NCBI GenBank assembly: GCA_965214875.1
Contig: OZ243980.1
Location: 620,001 to 684,000 of the forward strand
Origin: CBDAUN01 sp965214875
GTDB taxonomy: Bacteria; Pseudomonadota; Gammaproteobacteria; Arenicellales; JAJDZL01
Direction of reading: 5' to 3'
DNA: 64,000 nucleotides
Shown: positions 28,626 through 36,852 of the stretch, piece by piece
Numbering within the stretch: the first letter of the stretch is position 1
Layout: every line of letters starts with the position of its first letter
The notes under the pieces: model-generated
Database searches by the model: none
What the model saw: the letters and a program-made list of their open reading frames with translations, nothing else
What the model was told of the DNA's origin: nothing
Made by a program: the position numbers and the translations under genes

Positions 28626-28816
28626 TAGGATAATCGCACAGGGTCGGCGCAACCAACCTTTGGAATGCGCTTTCTAACGAAGACAAGGTTGGAGGCAGTA
28701 TATATCATGCACAAAAACAACCAAAACCGAATATGGATAGTGTCTCACTTTGAAATTCACACTTCTTTTTCGGTGGTAAAATCACCGGAACACAATTCCA
28801 ATTTTGGAGAAAAACC

Positions 28817-29492
28817 ATGAAACCATTCCAGAAATCCCCCCCCCCTCACTAAATTAGCAACCTTCTTTCTGCTTGCGTTGCTGGCGGTGTCGGCCGCGGC
28901 GCAGACGACGGTAACCAGTAGCGGGCGAGAAGGCCCGACCGCTTGCATGGATGAAGATCAAGTCAATGCTGCGAATCTACCCATCACGGCCTTATCCACA
29001 ACTAGCGTGACCTATACTGCCCCGCAAGTAACATGGAACCAATACGTCACGCGGCTTGGCGATGTGCCAGCACCTGAAAACGCGACTGTGTATGTCACTG
29101 TTTTCAATGCCCGCACATAATCAGTAGTGGATCAAGGAGCCACTACAATTGAACCTCCTAACACGGCCTTCCTAGGCGGAAACGCAAACATCTCTAGTCT
29201 GGTTGCGAAGACCAACTACTATATAGAACTTTATGCGGCTCCGACAGGATCTATTCCCAAGCAGGTGTTTGCAAGAAAGTGCTTCATGACGGGCGGCACC
29301 TACACCATGAATGTCAACCCTAGTAGTCAGCAAGGCCGGACGAGCGGGTGCTTCGCGATCAGCGAATTTAAGGGGAATATGGATACCATCCAGCATGTCC
29401 GCAACTGCTGGTGCGGTCGCAAGACCGTCCTGCCCCTGTTCAGCTCGACCCAGGACAACACCGATTTACTGAACAGGTGGGGATGCCGGTAG
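28817..29492 (+). pseudogene. Exported-protein gene with poly-C tract, off-frame, one nonsense codon (locus B)
   Basis: ATG 28817, behind GGAG with good spacing, opens MKPFQKS, then ten C (28836-28845), and ends at TAG. With nine C it reads MKPFQKSPPLTKLATFFLLALLAVSAAAQ, a standard signal peptide with AAAQ cleavage. The mature frame runs through TACMDEDQVNAANLP and a beta-rich segment (VTWNQYVTRLGD; TVYVTVFN) that looks Ig/FN3-like. A single in-frame TAA (29118) precedes further beta-rich sequence (TNYYIELYAAPTG). Rebuilt length is about 225 residues. Family unknown. Confidence 0.6.
28836..28845 (+). repeat. Poly-C tract, ten C, locus B
   Basis: Ten C, 19 bases after the ATG and just before the hydrophobic core of the signal peptide. 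Nine C would be in frame. Confidence 0.78.
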
Positions 29493-30139
29493 CGGCCATG
29501 GCAGCCTGACGCGGGCGCGGCGGCATCCGGACCGTCCCGGTCGTTGCGGACCGCCGAAGCCGCCCGCCCGTCTTCCGGATGCTGGCGCCTGCGGGCGCAT
29601 TCCTGGATGCGCCGAAACCTCGTCGGCAAAAACCTGCAAGGACATTTTCAAACTGAGACGCTGCCCGAATATGGTTTAGCCTTTGCGAGTCCTTGAAGTC
29701 GGTTTTTTAGCAAGCGGCCATTCGCTCATGGATGCCTTCGGACTTGACCATATTGTGTCGATGCTGGTGGTTGTAGAGTCGAAGTTCTTGGGAATATCAG
29801 GACAGCAAATGCCTTCTAATCATTCGAAGAAATCGGGTTGAGCTCATTTTATTGGCTATGGACGGGCCAATCCCCGTTCCTCTTGCGACCTTGCATTGCA
29901 AGGCTGCAAGTTGGCAAACGAATCGAAATTTATCATCAAATCTTGTAGAGTGACTGGTTCCAAATTGGCGCGGCGAACACTGATTTCGGCTATATTGTTG
30001 CCTTTAGTAGCAGGGACTGACGGATTTTGCAGTGGCGACCTTGAACGGGTCTAGTGCTGCCGAGCCAATCGGGCTTTCTGATTCGCTCGGAATCGCAGTC
30101 GCCGAGTAGCGTCATTTATCAAGCCGCAAGCGATTTGCA
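29493..30139. other. Intergenic region with no supported gene
   Basis: About 650 bases between poly-C locus B and the rhodanese gene. The first 150 bases are very GC-rich, like the stretch after locus A; the rest is of ordinary composition. In related gene orders the rhodanese/gpsA region also carries grxC and secB; I see no trace of either here. Confidence 0.5.
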
Positions 30140-30559
30140 ATGGAACTGGATTTTTTCAAACTGAATTGGCATCTTTTTTTAGCGCTCGCTGCTGTCGTTA
30201 TCTTGTTGCTGCTTGACCCCATTCGAAAGCGCGCAAGCGGTGTGCGCTCGGTAGCGGTTACGGAACTCCCGCGCGTGATGCGTCATGAAAATGCAATTGT
30301 GGTCGATATATCGGACACCAAAGACTACGATGCAGGACATATTCCTAAGTCTCGCAATATTCCTCTTGGTCGAATTGATGCGGATATCAATTTGATCAAG
30401 AAGTTCAAATCGCGGCCGGTCGTGATTGCTTGCCGGATGGGCAACCGAAGTTCGAAGGCGGCAGGCATACTCAAAAAGCATGAATTCAGCGACGTGCGGG
30501 TGCTTCAAGGCGGTTTCGCTGCCTGGTCGAAAGAAAACCTCCCGATCGAAACGAGCTGA
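30140..30559 (+). CDS. Membrane-anchored rhodanese-like protein (YibN type)
   Basis: A 139-residue protein with an N-terminal membrane helix (about 11-26) and a rhodanese domain whose active-site cysteine is C98 in CRMGNRSSKAA. The arrangement matches YibN, found beside grxC-secB-gpsA in many gammaproteobacteria. It probably handles persulfide sulfur at the membrane; the substrate is unknown. gpsA follows 56 bases downstream on the same strand. Confidence 0.88.
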   Translation: MELDFFKLNWHLFLALAAVVILLLLDPIRKRASGVRSVAVTELPRVMRHENAIVVDISDTKDYDAGHIPKSRNIPLGRIDADINLIKKFKSRPVVIACRMGNRSSKAAGILKKHEFSDVRVLQGGFAAWSKENLPIETS

Positions 30560-30615
30560 TTTTGCCGCACCAAGCTTCGGCGCTAAGTTAGACGCAAATT
30601 TGGCGTCAAGGCATC

Positions 30616-31647
30616 ATGGATAAAGCGACTGACAGGGAGGCGATGAAAATGGCTGTTGTCGGTGCCGGCTCCTGGGGCACCGCCATCGGAGCCTGGCTGG
30701 CTCGAAATGGTCATCAAGTGCGAATTTGGGATACTGATGCTGCCGTCATCGAAGACATCAGCCGAACGCGCTGCAATAGCCGTTATCTGCCCGGATGCAG
30801 TTTGCCGGAAAATTTGCTCGCGCATGTCAGTCTTGCTTCGGCAATGGACAATTGCAATGCGGTGGTTGTCGCGGTGCCGAGCCGGTTCTTTGCGCCAGCG
30901 CTTGAGGATATATCGGATCTGATTCCGAGCATGGACGATTCCGAACAGCCGTTCGTGATTTGGGGAACCAAGGGCTTCATCCCGGAAACTGGCGAACTGC
31001 CCAGCGAGGCGGCGCATCGAATTCTAGCTCCTTCAGTGGTAACCGGAGCTCTTTCCGGGCCAAGCTTCGCCGCCGAAGTCATTCGCGGATTGCCGGCGGG
31101 TCTCGATCTTGCATCTCAGCATGCCGACCATCTTGAACGGGTTGCCGATTGGTTTCGCAATGAAGTGGTGCTGATCTACACCACAACCGATGTTGTCGGC
31201 GTACAAGTCGGCGGTGCGGTGAAGAACATCATCGCCATTGCTGCGGGCGTGTCGGACGGGCTTGGATTTGGAATCAATGCGCGCTCCATACTGATTGCGC
31301 GCGGTCTTGCGGAAGTGGGTCGCTTGAATGTCGCGATGGGCGGCGACGAAGCGACGCTTATGGGGCTTTCGGGCATTGGCGATCTGGTTTTGACATGCTC
31401 CGGAGACTTGTCGCGCAATCGCAGACTAGGCATTGCGCTGGGTAAAGGTCAGTCGATGGCTCAGGCGACTGCTGAAATCGGTCAGGAGATCGAGGGTGTT
31501 TCGGCAACAGCTGAAGCATACCGAGTAGGCAAAGAGCTTGATGTTTTCATGCCGATCACCGAGCGTGTTTACGGCATTTTATTCGAGCAGCTGCAACCGG
31601 TCCAGGCAGCCAAGGAACTGATTGCAGTCGGCCCAAGTTTGAAGTAG
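30616..31647 (+). CDS. gpsA: Glycerol-3-phosphate dehydrogenase [NAD(P)+]
   Basis: Reduces dihydroxyacetone phosphate to sn-glycerol 3-phosphate for phospholipid synthesis. The nucleotide-binding motif VGAGSWGTA lies at the N-terminus, the catalytic lysine in GAVKNIIAIAAG, and the GLSGIGDLVLTC and SRNRRLG signatures follow. Length is 343 from ATG 30616; starting at the internal MKM would give the more usual N-terminus and about 333 residues. It is convergent with trmL. Confidence 0.95.
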   Translation: MDKATDREAMKMAVVGAGSWGTAIGAWLARNGHQVRIWDTDAAVIEDISRTRCNSRYLPGCSLPENLLAHVSLASAMDNCNAVVVAVPSRFFAPALEDISDLIPSMDDSEQPFVIWGTKGFIPETGELPSEAAHRILAPSVVTGALSGPSFAAEVIRGLPAGLDLASQHADHLERVADWFRNEVVLIYTTTDVVGVQVGGAVKNIIAIAAGVSDGLGFGINARSILIARGLAEVGRLNVAMGGDEATLMGLSGIGDLVLTCSGDLSRNRRLGIALGKGQSMAQATAEIGQEIEGVSATAEAYRVGKELDVFMPITERVYGILFEQLQPVQAAKELIAVGPSLK

Positions 31648-31662
31648 CGAACGGTTCCCCGT

Positions 31663-32130
31663 TCAAGGCGTTATGTCGCTGAAGTCATTTTGACGCCATG
31701 CCTCATACACGGCAACTGCAACCGCATTCGAAAGATTCAAGCTTCTGTTGCCGGCCTTCATGGGTAGCGTCACACGATATTCCGGCGCAACGCTCATTCG
31801 GACAAATTCAGGGAGCCCGCACGTCTCTGAACCGAATACTAGGGTATCGCCAGGCATATAGCGCGTGTCCACATAGGAGTTTTCGTGGAACTTGGAAAAC
31901 ATGTAGATGCGTTTTGCTCCGGCAACTTTGACATAGTCATCAAATGTTTCGAAGGTGCGGATGTCGACGAATTCACGGTAGTCTAGCCCCGCTCGCCTCA
32001 GCCGCTTGTCGTCTAGTTCGAATCCGAGCGGCTTGATCAGATGCAGTGAACAGCCGGTATTTGAGCATAGCCGAATGACGTTGCCGGTGTTGGGCGGAAT
32101 TTCCGGCGCTACGAGCACTACATTAAACAT
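31663..32130 (-). CDS. trmL: tRNA (cytidine/uridine-2'-O-)-methyltransferase TrmL
   Basis: A small SPOUT-fold methyltransferase that modifies the wobble base (position 34) of leucine tRNAs. Family signatures are LVAPEIPPNTGNVIRLC, LVFGSETCGLP and the knot segment RSLNLSNAVAVAVYE. I use ATG 32130 (MFNVVL); four extra codons upstream are possible. Length about 155 fits TrmL. It converges on gpsA, as in the related yibN-gpsA-trmL neighbourhood. Confidence 0.93.
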   Translation of the reverse strand: MFNVVLVAPEIPPNTGNVIRLCSNTGCSLHLIKPLGFELDDKRLRRAGLDYREFVDIRTFETFDDYVKVAGAKRIYMFSKFHENSYVDTRYMPGDTLVFGSETCGLPEFVRMSVAPEYRVTLPMKAGNRSLNLSNAVAVAVYEAWRQNDFSDITP

Positions 32131-32336
32131 GGGGCCGATCACCCGCTTTGGTTGACGCTGATTGAGGAATCATTATGCATCGTGATTCATGATTATGTTT
32201 TCGATTGCTTCGGTAAATTCGTCGAATTGCGTTTCGCAAGGATATTTCGATTGCATAAACGTGATAAAGCTGCGACGAATCGCATCGGGATTGTCTGCGC
32301 GGGTAGGTGCCCCAATTCATCTGATCAGCTTCAGCG

Positions 32337-32883
32337 ATGGCTGAGTATCGAGGTGTTGATTATGTCCGCGGGCATCGCTATCTTGGATTTCGCATTAAGA
32401 CCGCGCACCGGCTTGATTGCAAGACGGTCGCTACTTTGCGTTATTCGAGAATGAGACGAAATTATGACGAATTCGATGCATTGGACGGACCGCTGACGAG
32501 TGTGACGGCTGGATTCAATCGCGTTCTGATGCCGACCTTGCGAGTCGATGTGTCGCCGGGATGGTCGCGCGAAAGACCGGCTAGCGAAAATAGCCACAGC
32601 GCCGGCTGGCAGATAGGCGGCGGACTATTCGCCCTGTTGCCTAAGGGGTATACTGTTGGCGGCGATGTCTCGTAGTACGAAGGCGGCCGGTATGACATTG
32701 TTGATGGCGGCAGACCGCCGTGACGAGACCTGGCTGATCGGATCGAGCGCCCATCGTCGGGATTTCACAATATTCGGATTCAGCCCTGAGATGCGGGTCG
32801 CCCAGGAAGAGCGCGAGTCGAATGCTCAGCTTGCCGGATACGAGCGGATGTTGCTCAATTTGAATTTTGCTCAGCCGTTCTGA
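32337..32883 (+). pseudogene. Remnant of a surface lipoprotein assembly modifier (DUF560) beta-barrel
   Basis: The first frame reads AEYRGVDYVRGHRYLGF, then barrel-like strands (TVATLRYSRMRRNYDEFDALDG; ALLPKGYTVGGDVS), then TAG (32673). A second frame continues with RRDETWLIGSSAHRRDFTIFG and ends ERMLLNLNFAQPF, with the C-terminal phenylalanine typical of outer-membrane barrels. The order matches the C-terminal half of SLAM/DUF560 proteins. The N-terminal TPR half is missing, and there is one stop and one frameshift. Confidence 0.65.
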
Positions 32884-33330
32884 GCTCAAGAACCAATCAC
32901 GAAGCCCTTGTCGGGGCATATCGCAAATATCTGCATGAGACTGTTTCAATTTGACGGCTTAGCTTTCGCCCCCTGATTTTCTCTTGCTGACACTAAACAG
33001 TGGTAACTGGCAGCTGAGCATTCGCTCCGCCTGCATGAAAATCGAGCTTGACGCAATCACGCTTATTTATCTTAGTGCAAACAATGCAGATTAGTAGCGC
33101 AGTTACAGGACCTCATTGACCGTAGCATGCTAATCGCCGTCGCTTTTGCGATAACATTTTCTTGTCATAAACTTACATTTGTAATATCCCGTGCAACTTG
33201 CGAATCTGCTGAGATGGCGACTTCACAAGTTGACCTGGCCGTCATGTGGTCACGACATGGTCTTGATTTGTGAAGACCAGTAAGGCAAACTAATAGTGAG
33301 CTTTGTCATTAAATCAATAGGGAGGTTTCT
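32884..33330. other. Intergenic region before the toxin-antitoxin pair
   Basis: About 450 bases, AT-richer than its surroundings. GGGAGG at about 33320 is the ribosome binding site of the antitoxin. A weak direct repeat at 33161-33178 recalls a Pho box but is imperfect. Nothing else is supported. Confidence 0.4.
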
Positions 33331-33591
33331 ATGAAGCTTGCTCTGCGAGAAGCAAAAACGCGTCTCTCCGAGTTGGTTGCGGCTGCCAGCAACGGCGAGC
33401 GTGCGATCATCACGAAGCATGGCCGCCCGGTTGTTGAATTGGTGCCTTGCAATCAACGCGTGGGAGGAATTGATTTTGAAAAACTGGAGAAAAAACGTCG
33501 AAAACTTGGGATCGTGGATGGTGGAGAAGGCTGGCCGGAACAATACAACGACCCGGCATTCAGCCGGCAGGTTCTCGGCGTGGACAAATGA
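33331..33591 (+). CDS. Phd/YefM-type antitoxin
   Basis: Eighty-six residues opening LALREAKTRLSELVAAASNGERAIIT and ITKHGRPVVELV, the classic Phd/YefM DNA-binding N-terminus. The acidic C-terminus with WPEQYNDPAF would bind and block the toxin. A strong GGGAGG ribosome binding site precedes it. The partner PIN-domain gene starts 12 bases after the stop. Such antitoxins usually repress their own operon. Confidence 0.93.
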   Translation: MKLALREAKTRLSELVAAASNGERAIITKHGRPVVELVPCNQRVGGIDFEKLEKKRRKLGIVDGGEGWPEQYNDPAFSRQVLGVDK

Positions 33592-33603
33592 CAGTTTATC
33601 TGG

Positions 33604-34018
33604 ATGATGCAAGTTCTTCTAGACACGTCTTATCTGTTTGACATCATGGCCGACCCCAGTAGATTATCTAGCTTTGAGCGTAGAGCATTGTCAAGCGTGG
33701 GCGTGAGATTTTATGTTAGTGCGGTATCGATTTGGGAAATGCGTATCAAATACCATGCTCGCCATCCCTCGGGTAATCGAAAAAGCCATTTCTCTCCGAC
33801 GGATGTACTCGAGGTGATTGAAGAGCAGAACATGGAATTTCTTCATATGAGTGTGAATCATGCTGCATGTATCTCTTAAGATACCGCTTGATCACAAGGA
33901 CCCTTTCGATGAGTTGTTGCTTGTCCAGGCGCAGGAGGAAGATTTGAAACTGCTCACAGCTGATAAGATGCTTGTTGGGCACCCGTTGGCGACCAGCGCG
34001 AAGCAATTGAATGCTTGA
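33604..34018 (+). pseudogene. PIN-domain toxin with frameshift
   Basis: The first frame (33604-33879) encodes a PIN-domain N-terminus: QVLLDTSYLFDIMAD with the first acidic residue, and SAVSIWEMRIKY with the second. It stops at TAA within ATCTCTTAAG. The next frame continues exactly where a PIN domain should: LKIPLDHKDPFDELLLVQAQ, then LKLLTADKML, ending at 34018. Removing one base near 33878 restores a toxin of about 137 residues. As sequenced it is inactive. Confidence 0.85.
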
Positions 34019-34048
34019 ATGCCTTCAACTCTCTGATAACCAGAATGA

Positions 34049-35375
34049 GTCAATGGCAAATATTCTTCATCTTCGGCCAGTGCCCTCCGTGCCCAGATAA
34101 GCGGCGAGCTGGAGCTTGGGAAAGAACTGAGCAGCGAGCAGGTTTTTGGGCCTGGGGACGTCAAGGAAGGCTATGAGCATTCCGACTATGCGACCCGGTC
34201 ACTGAGTCTGCTGGACAGGCGAGGCACCAAGGCGGATTTGATGCAGTTCGCGCTGAACCCGCCGCTTGGGCTCCCTTCGATTCGGATTCCAGCCGGAAAT
34301 CCGCTTACACCGGAAAAGATCGAGCTTGGAAGGCGACTATTTTTTGATCGAAGGTGCCGATAAACAATACCTTTTCGTGCACAGTCTGCCACATACCTTA
34401 ACAAGGTTTCACCAATAACGAGATTAACCGCGCAGTCGGGGTCGAGGGGCGGGCGGTGCTGCGCAATGCTCCAACCATCTACAACGTTGCCTATCAGAAA
34501 TTCCTGTTCTTTGACGGGCGGGAGTTCTCGCTTGAGAATCAGGTATGGCAGCCAATCACAGCACATAACGAAATGGCTGCACCGTCCATTGGCTATGTGA
34601 TCAACAAAATCATCAGAATCGATGACTACGTCGGCTTGTTCGAACAGGCGTTTGATGGCCAAGGCGCGAACATCCTCACGGTCGGGCAGGCGCTTGCGAG
34701 CTATCAGCGTACGCTTTTGTCAGGAGATTCGCCTTTTGACCGTTGGCATTACGGCAAGCAGGATGATGCCTTGAGCGAGTCCGCAAAGCGCGGTTTTGAA
34801 GTTTTACCGGCGATGGCGGCTACGCGGCATGTCACCGCATCGAAGCGGACTCGGCAATCTTTGCCGATCATCGGTTGCACAACACTAGGCTCGGCTACGG
34901 CGTATCCTTGAATATGAAACGCAGCAGCATGGATACCAAGACGCGGGTTCAACTCGCGCCAGGCATCTATGCTGAGATGTCTCAGGAGAAGGTTGACTCG
35001 ATTACGAGAATCAAGCCTCCAAACGATCTTGGACTCTATAGCGTGACTGAAAACCCTAATGACCGCTGGCGATTTCGAACGCCGAGTTTGCGCAATGTGG
35101 CATTGACTGCGCCATACATGCACAACGGTGAGTTTGAAACGCTTCGAGAGGTGATCGACTTCTACAACCAGGGCGGAATAGCCAATGCGCTTTTGTCGCC
35201 GCTCATTCGTCCGCTAGGACTGAGCGAGCCGGAGATGCAGGATTTGGAAGTCTTTCTTAATTCGCTCACCGGTAGCAATGTGCCGGCCCTTGTCGCCGAT
35301 GCATTTGCCGCTCCAATCGGCGAATTGAGCAAAGATGACCCGAACTGGTCGCATGAGAAGACCCTGGGCCATTAG
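34049..35375 (+). pseudogene. Decayed di-haem cytochrome c peroxidase (MauG/CcpA family)
   Basis: Three frames joined give a di-haem peroxidase: an N-terminal part with NPLTPEKIELGRRLFFD, the first haem site CTVCH (34378-34392), a middle part (VLRNAPTIYNVAYQ), and a C-terminal part ending in the PSLRNVALTAPYMHNGEF signature. There are stops after FFDRRCR and at TAA 34399, and a frameshift near 34803. The second haem site reads YAACH (tyrosine codon at 34821) instead of CxxCH, so haem attachment is lost as well. It is clearly non-functional. Confidence 0.85.
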
Positions 35376-35478
35376 TGCTGTCCCGCCTTCAAACGAGACG
35401 CTAAACCGAACCAAGCCTGCTTTTTTCTGTCTCATTTCAACGATGCCTTATTTACATCAATCGCAGGGGACTGTCTTC

Positions 35479-36243
35479 ATGAAAAGAACAATCAAAACCG
35501 CAACTGCCATGTTTGCCGCAATCGCATCCGTGCTGCTTCAGCACGACGTTCACGCAGGCGAAGATACGAGGCATGTAGTCGAACTCTTCACGTCGCAAAG
35601 CTGTTATTCGTGCCCGCCAGCCGAAGAGCTGCTCGGAAAGATTGTCGGTCAGCGAAAGGATGTTCTGGCATTGGAGTTTCATGTCGACTATTGGAACGAT
35701 TTGGTATACGGCTCGGCTGGGCAGTGGCAGGACCCGTATTCCTCGGCGCAATTCACCGAGCGGCAGCGGGCGTACCGGCTGCTCGGCCTTAAGGGGCGAC
35801 CTGGCGTCTACACGCCGCAGATGATTGTCGATGGAAGGTATGCGTTTGTCGGTAGCAGGCAAAGCACCGCTCGCAAGCAGATGAACGCTAAATCCAATCT
35901 GGTGCTGGATGTGTCCGCGCAAAAGACCGCAGACGGCAGCGTCTTGATTGAAGTGACCGGAGAGCATGACGGCGGGGCCGACATTTGGCTGGTTACCTAT
36001 GATCGAAAGCAGGTCACTGAAATTCCTTCCGGCGAGAACAAAGGCAAAACGCTAGAGAACTACAACATAGTCCGAAGTCTTGAGTCCATCGGTCGTTGGA
36101 GTGGTGAAGCGGTGACCCTAAATACTGCACAATTGACACTCACTTCAAATCAAAATTGCGCGGTTCTAGTTCAAAAATACGACAATCATACAAGAAGCGT
36201 TGGCGGTCCGATTATCGGTGCCGCGGACTGCAGTCGAGCTTGA
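35479..36243 (+). CDS. Exported DUF1223 thioredoxin-like protein
   Basis: About 254 residues from ATG 35479. A signal peptide (ATAMFAAIASVLLQ...HA) is followed by a thioredoxin-like domain whose CxxC is C42/C45 in SQSCYSCPPAEE. FHVDYWNDLVYG and YTPQMIVDGR are hallmark DUF1223 motifs. The function is unknown; a periplasmic thiol or redox role is likely from the fold. The longer upstream reading frame has no signal peptide and is rejected. Confidence 0.88.
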   Translation: MKRTIKTATAMFAAIASVLLQHDVHAGEDTRHVVELFTSQSCYSCPPAEELLGKIVGQRKDVLALEFHVDYWNDLVYGSAGQWQDPYSSAQFTERQRAYRLLGLKGRPGVYTPQMIVDGRYAFVGSRQSTARKQMNAKSNLVLDVSAQKTADGSVLIEVTGEHDGGADIWLVTYDRKQVTEIPSGENKGKTLENYNIVRSLESIGRWSGEAVTLNTAQLTLTSNQNCAVLVQKYDNHTRSVGGPIIGAADCSRA

Positions 36244-36324
36244 GCCAGGATTTATGGTGTCGCATTCCGCCAAGCAGACCGATAAATTGCGATACTCTGA
36301 AGAGCGAAAGTGCGGAACGTCGTT

Positions 36325-36750
36325 CTATAGCGGCTTGAAGATTGCTATTGCAACGATTGCGATCAGCAGTACCACAGGGGCTTCGTTAAACCATCTGTAG
36401 AACACGTGAGTTCGGGTGTTCTGATCATTCTTGAACCGGTTCAGGCAGTGCCAGCAAGAAACGTGGTAGAAAACCAGAATCATCACCAAGATTAGCTTGT
36501 AGACGAGCCACAAGGCCGTCGGCAGTCCAAGTTTCAGGTATAGAAAGAAGCCTGAGAAAAGCGTCAGTACCGCGCTTGGCGTGGTGATTCCGTAGAACAG
36601 CTTGCGCTCCATCACTTTGAACCGATCGTTGCTGATCTGATCGTCCGTCAGCGAGTGATAGACGAACAGTCTTGGCAAGTAGAAAAGTCCCGCGAACCAT
36701 GTTACAACGAAGACGATATGGAAAGTCTTGATCCAAAGATAGAGATTCAT
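36325..36750 (-). CDS. hemJ: HemJ-type protoporphyrinogen IX oxidase (UPF0093/CopD-like)
   Basis: A membrane protein of about 141 residues with four helices. The invariant histidine lies in KTFHIVFVVTWFAGLFYLPR, and the lysine in LVYKLIL, with FYGITTPSAVLTLFSG between. It oxidises protoporphyrinogen IX in haem synthesis in bacteria lacking HemY/HemG. ATG 36750 is preferred over an upstream TTG. It is divergent from the dmdA-like gene. Confidence 0.9.
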   Translation of the reverse strand: MNLYLWIKTFHIVFVVTWFAGLFYLPRLFVYHSLTDDQISNDRFKVMERKLFYGITTPSAVLTLFSGFFLYLKLGLPTALWLVYKLILVMILVFYHVSCWHCLNRFKNDQNTRTHVFYRWFNEAPVVLLIAIVAIAIFKPL

Positions 36751-36852
36751 GGACAAAAGCGTGTTTCGGGTGTATGAAGCAAAGTATATCCGTCAGTTCG
36801 TTAGCAGATTTGTATAAAATTTGCCCATCTATCCGAACGACAATCAATCATT

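Noticed and set aside
33161..33178. Pho-box-like direct repeat (TTGTCATAAACTTACAT)
   Set aside because: The second half-site is poor, the spacing is one base short and the downstream gene is a toxin-antitoxin unit with no phosphate link.
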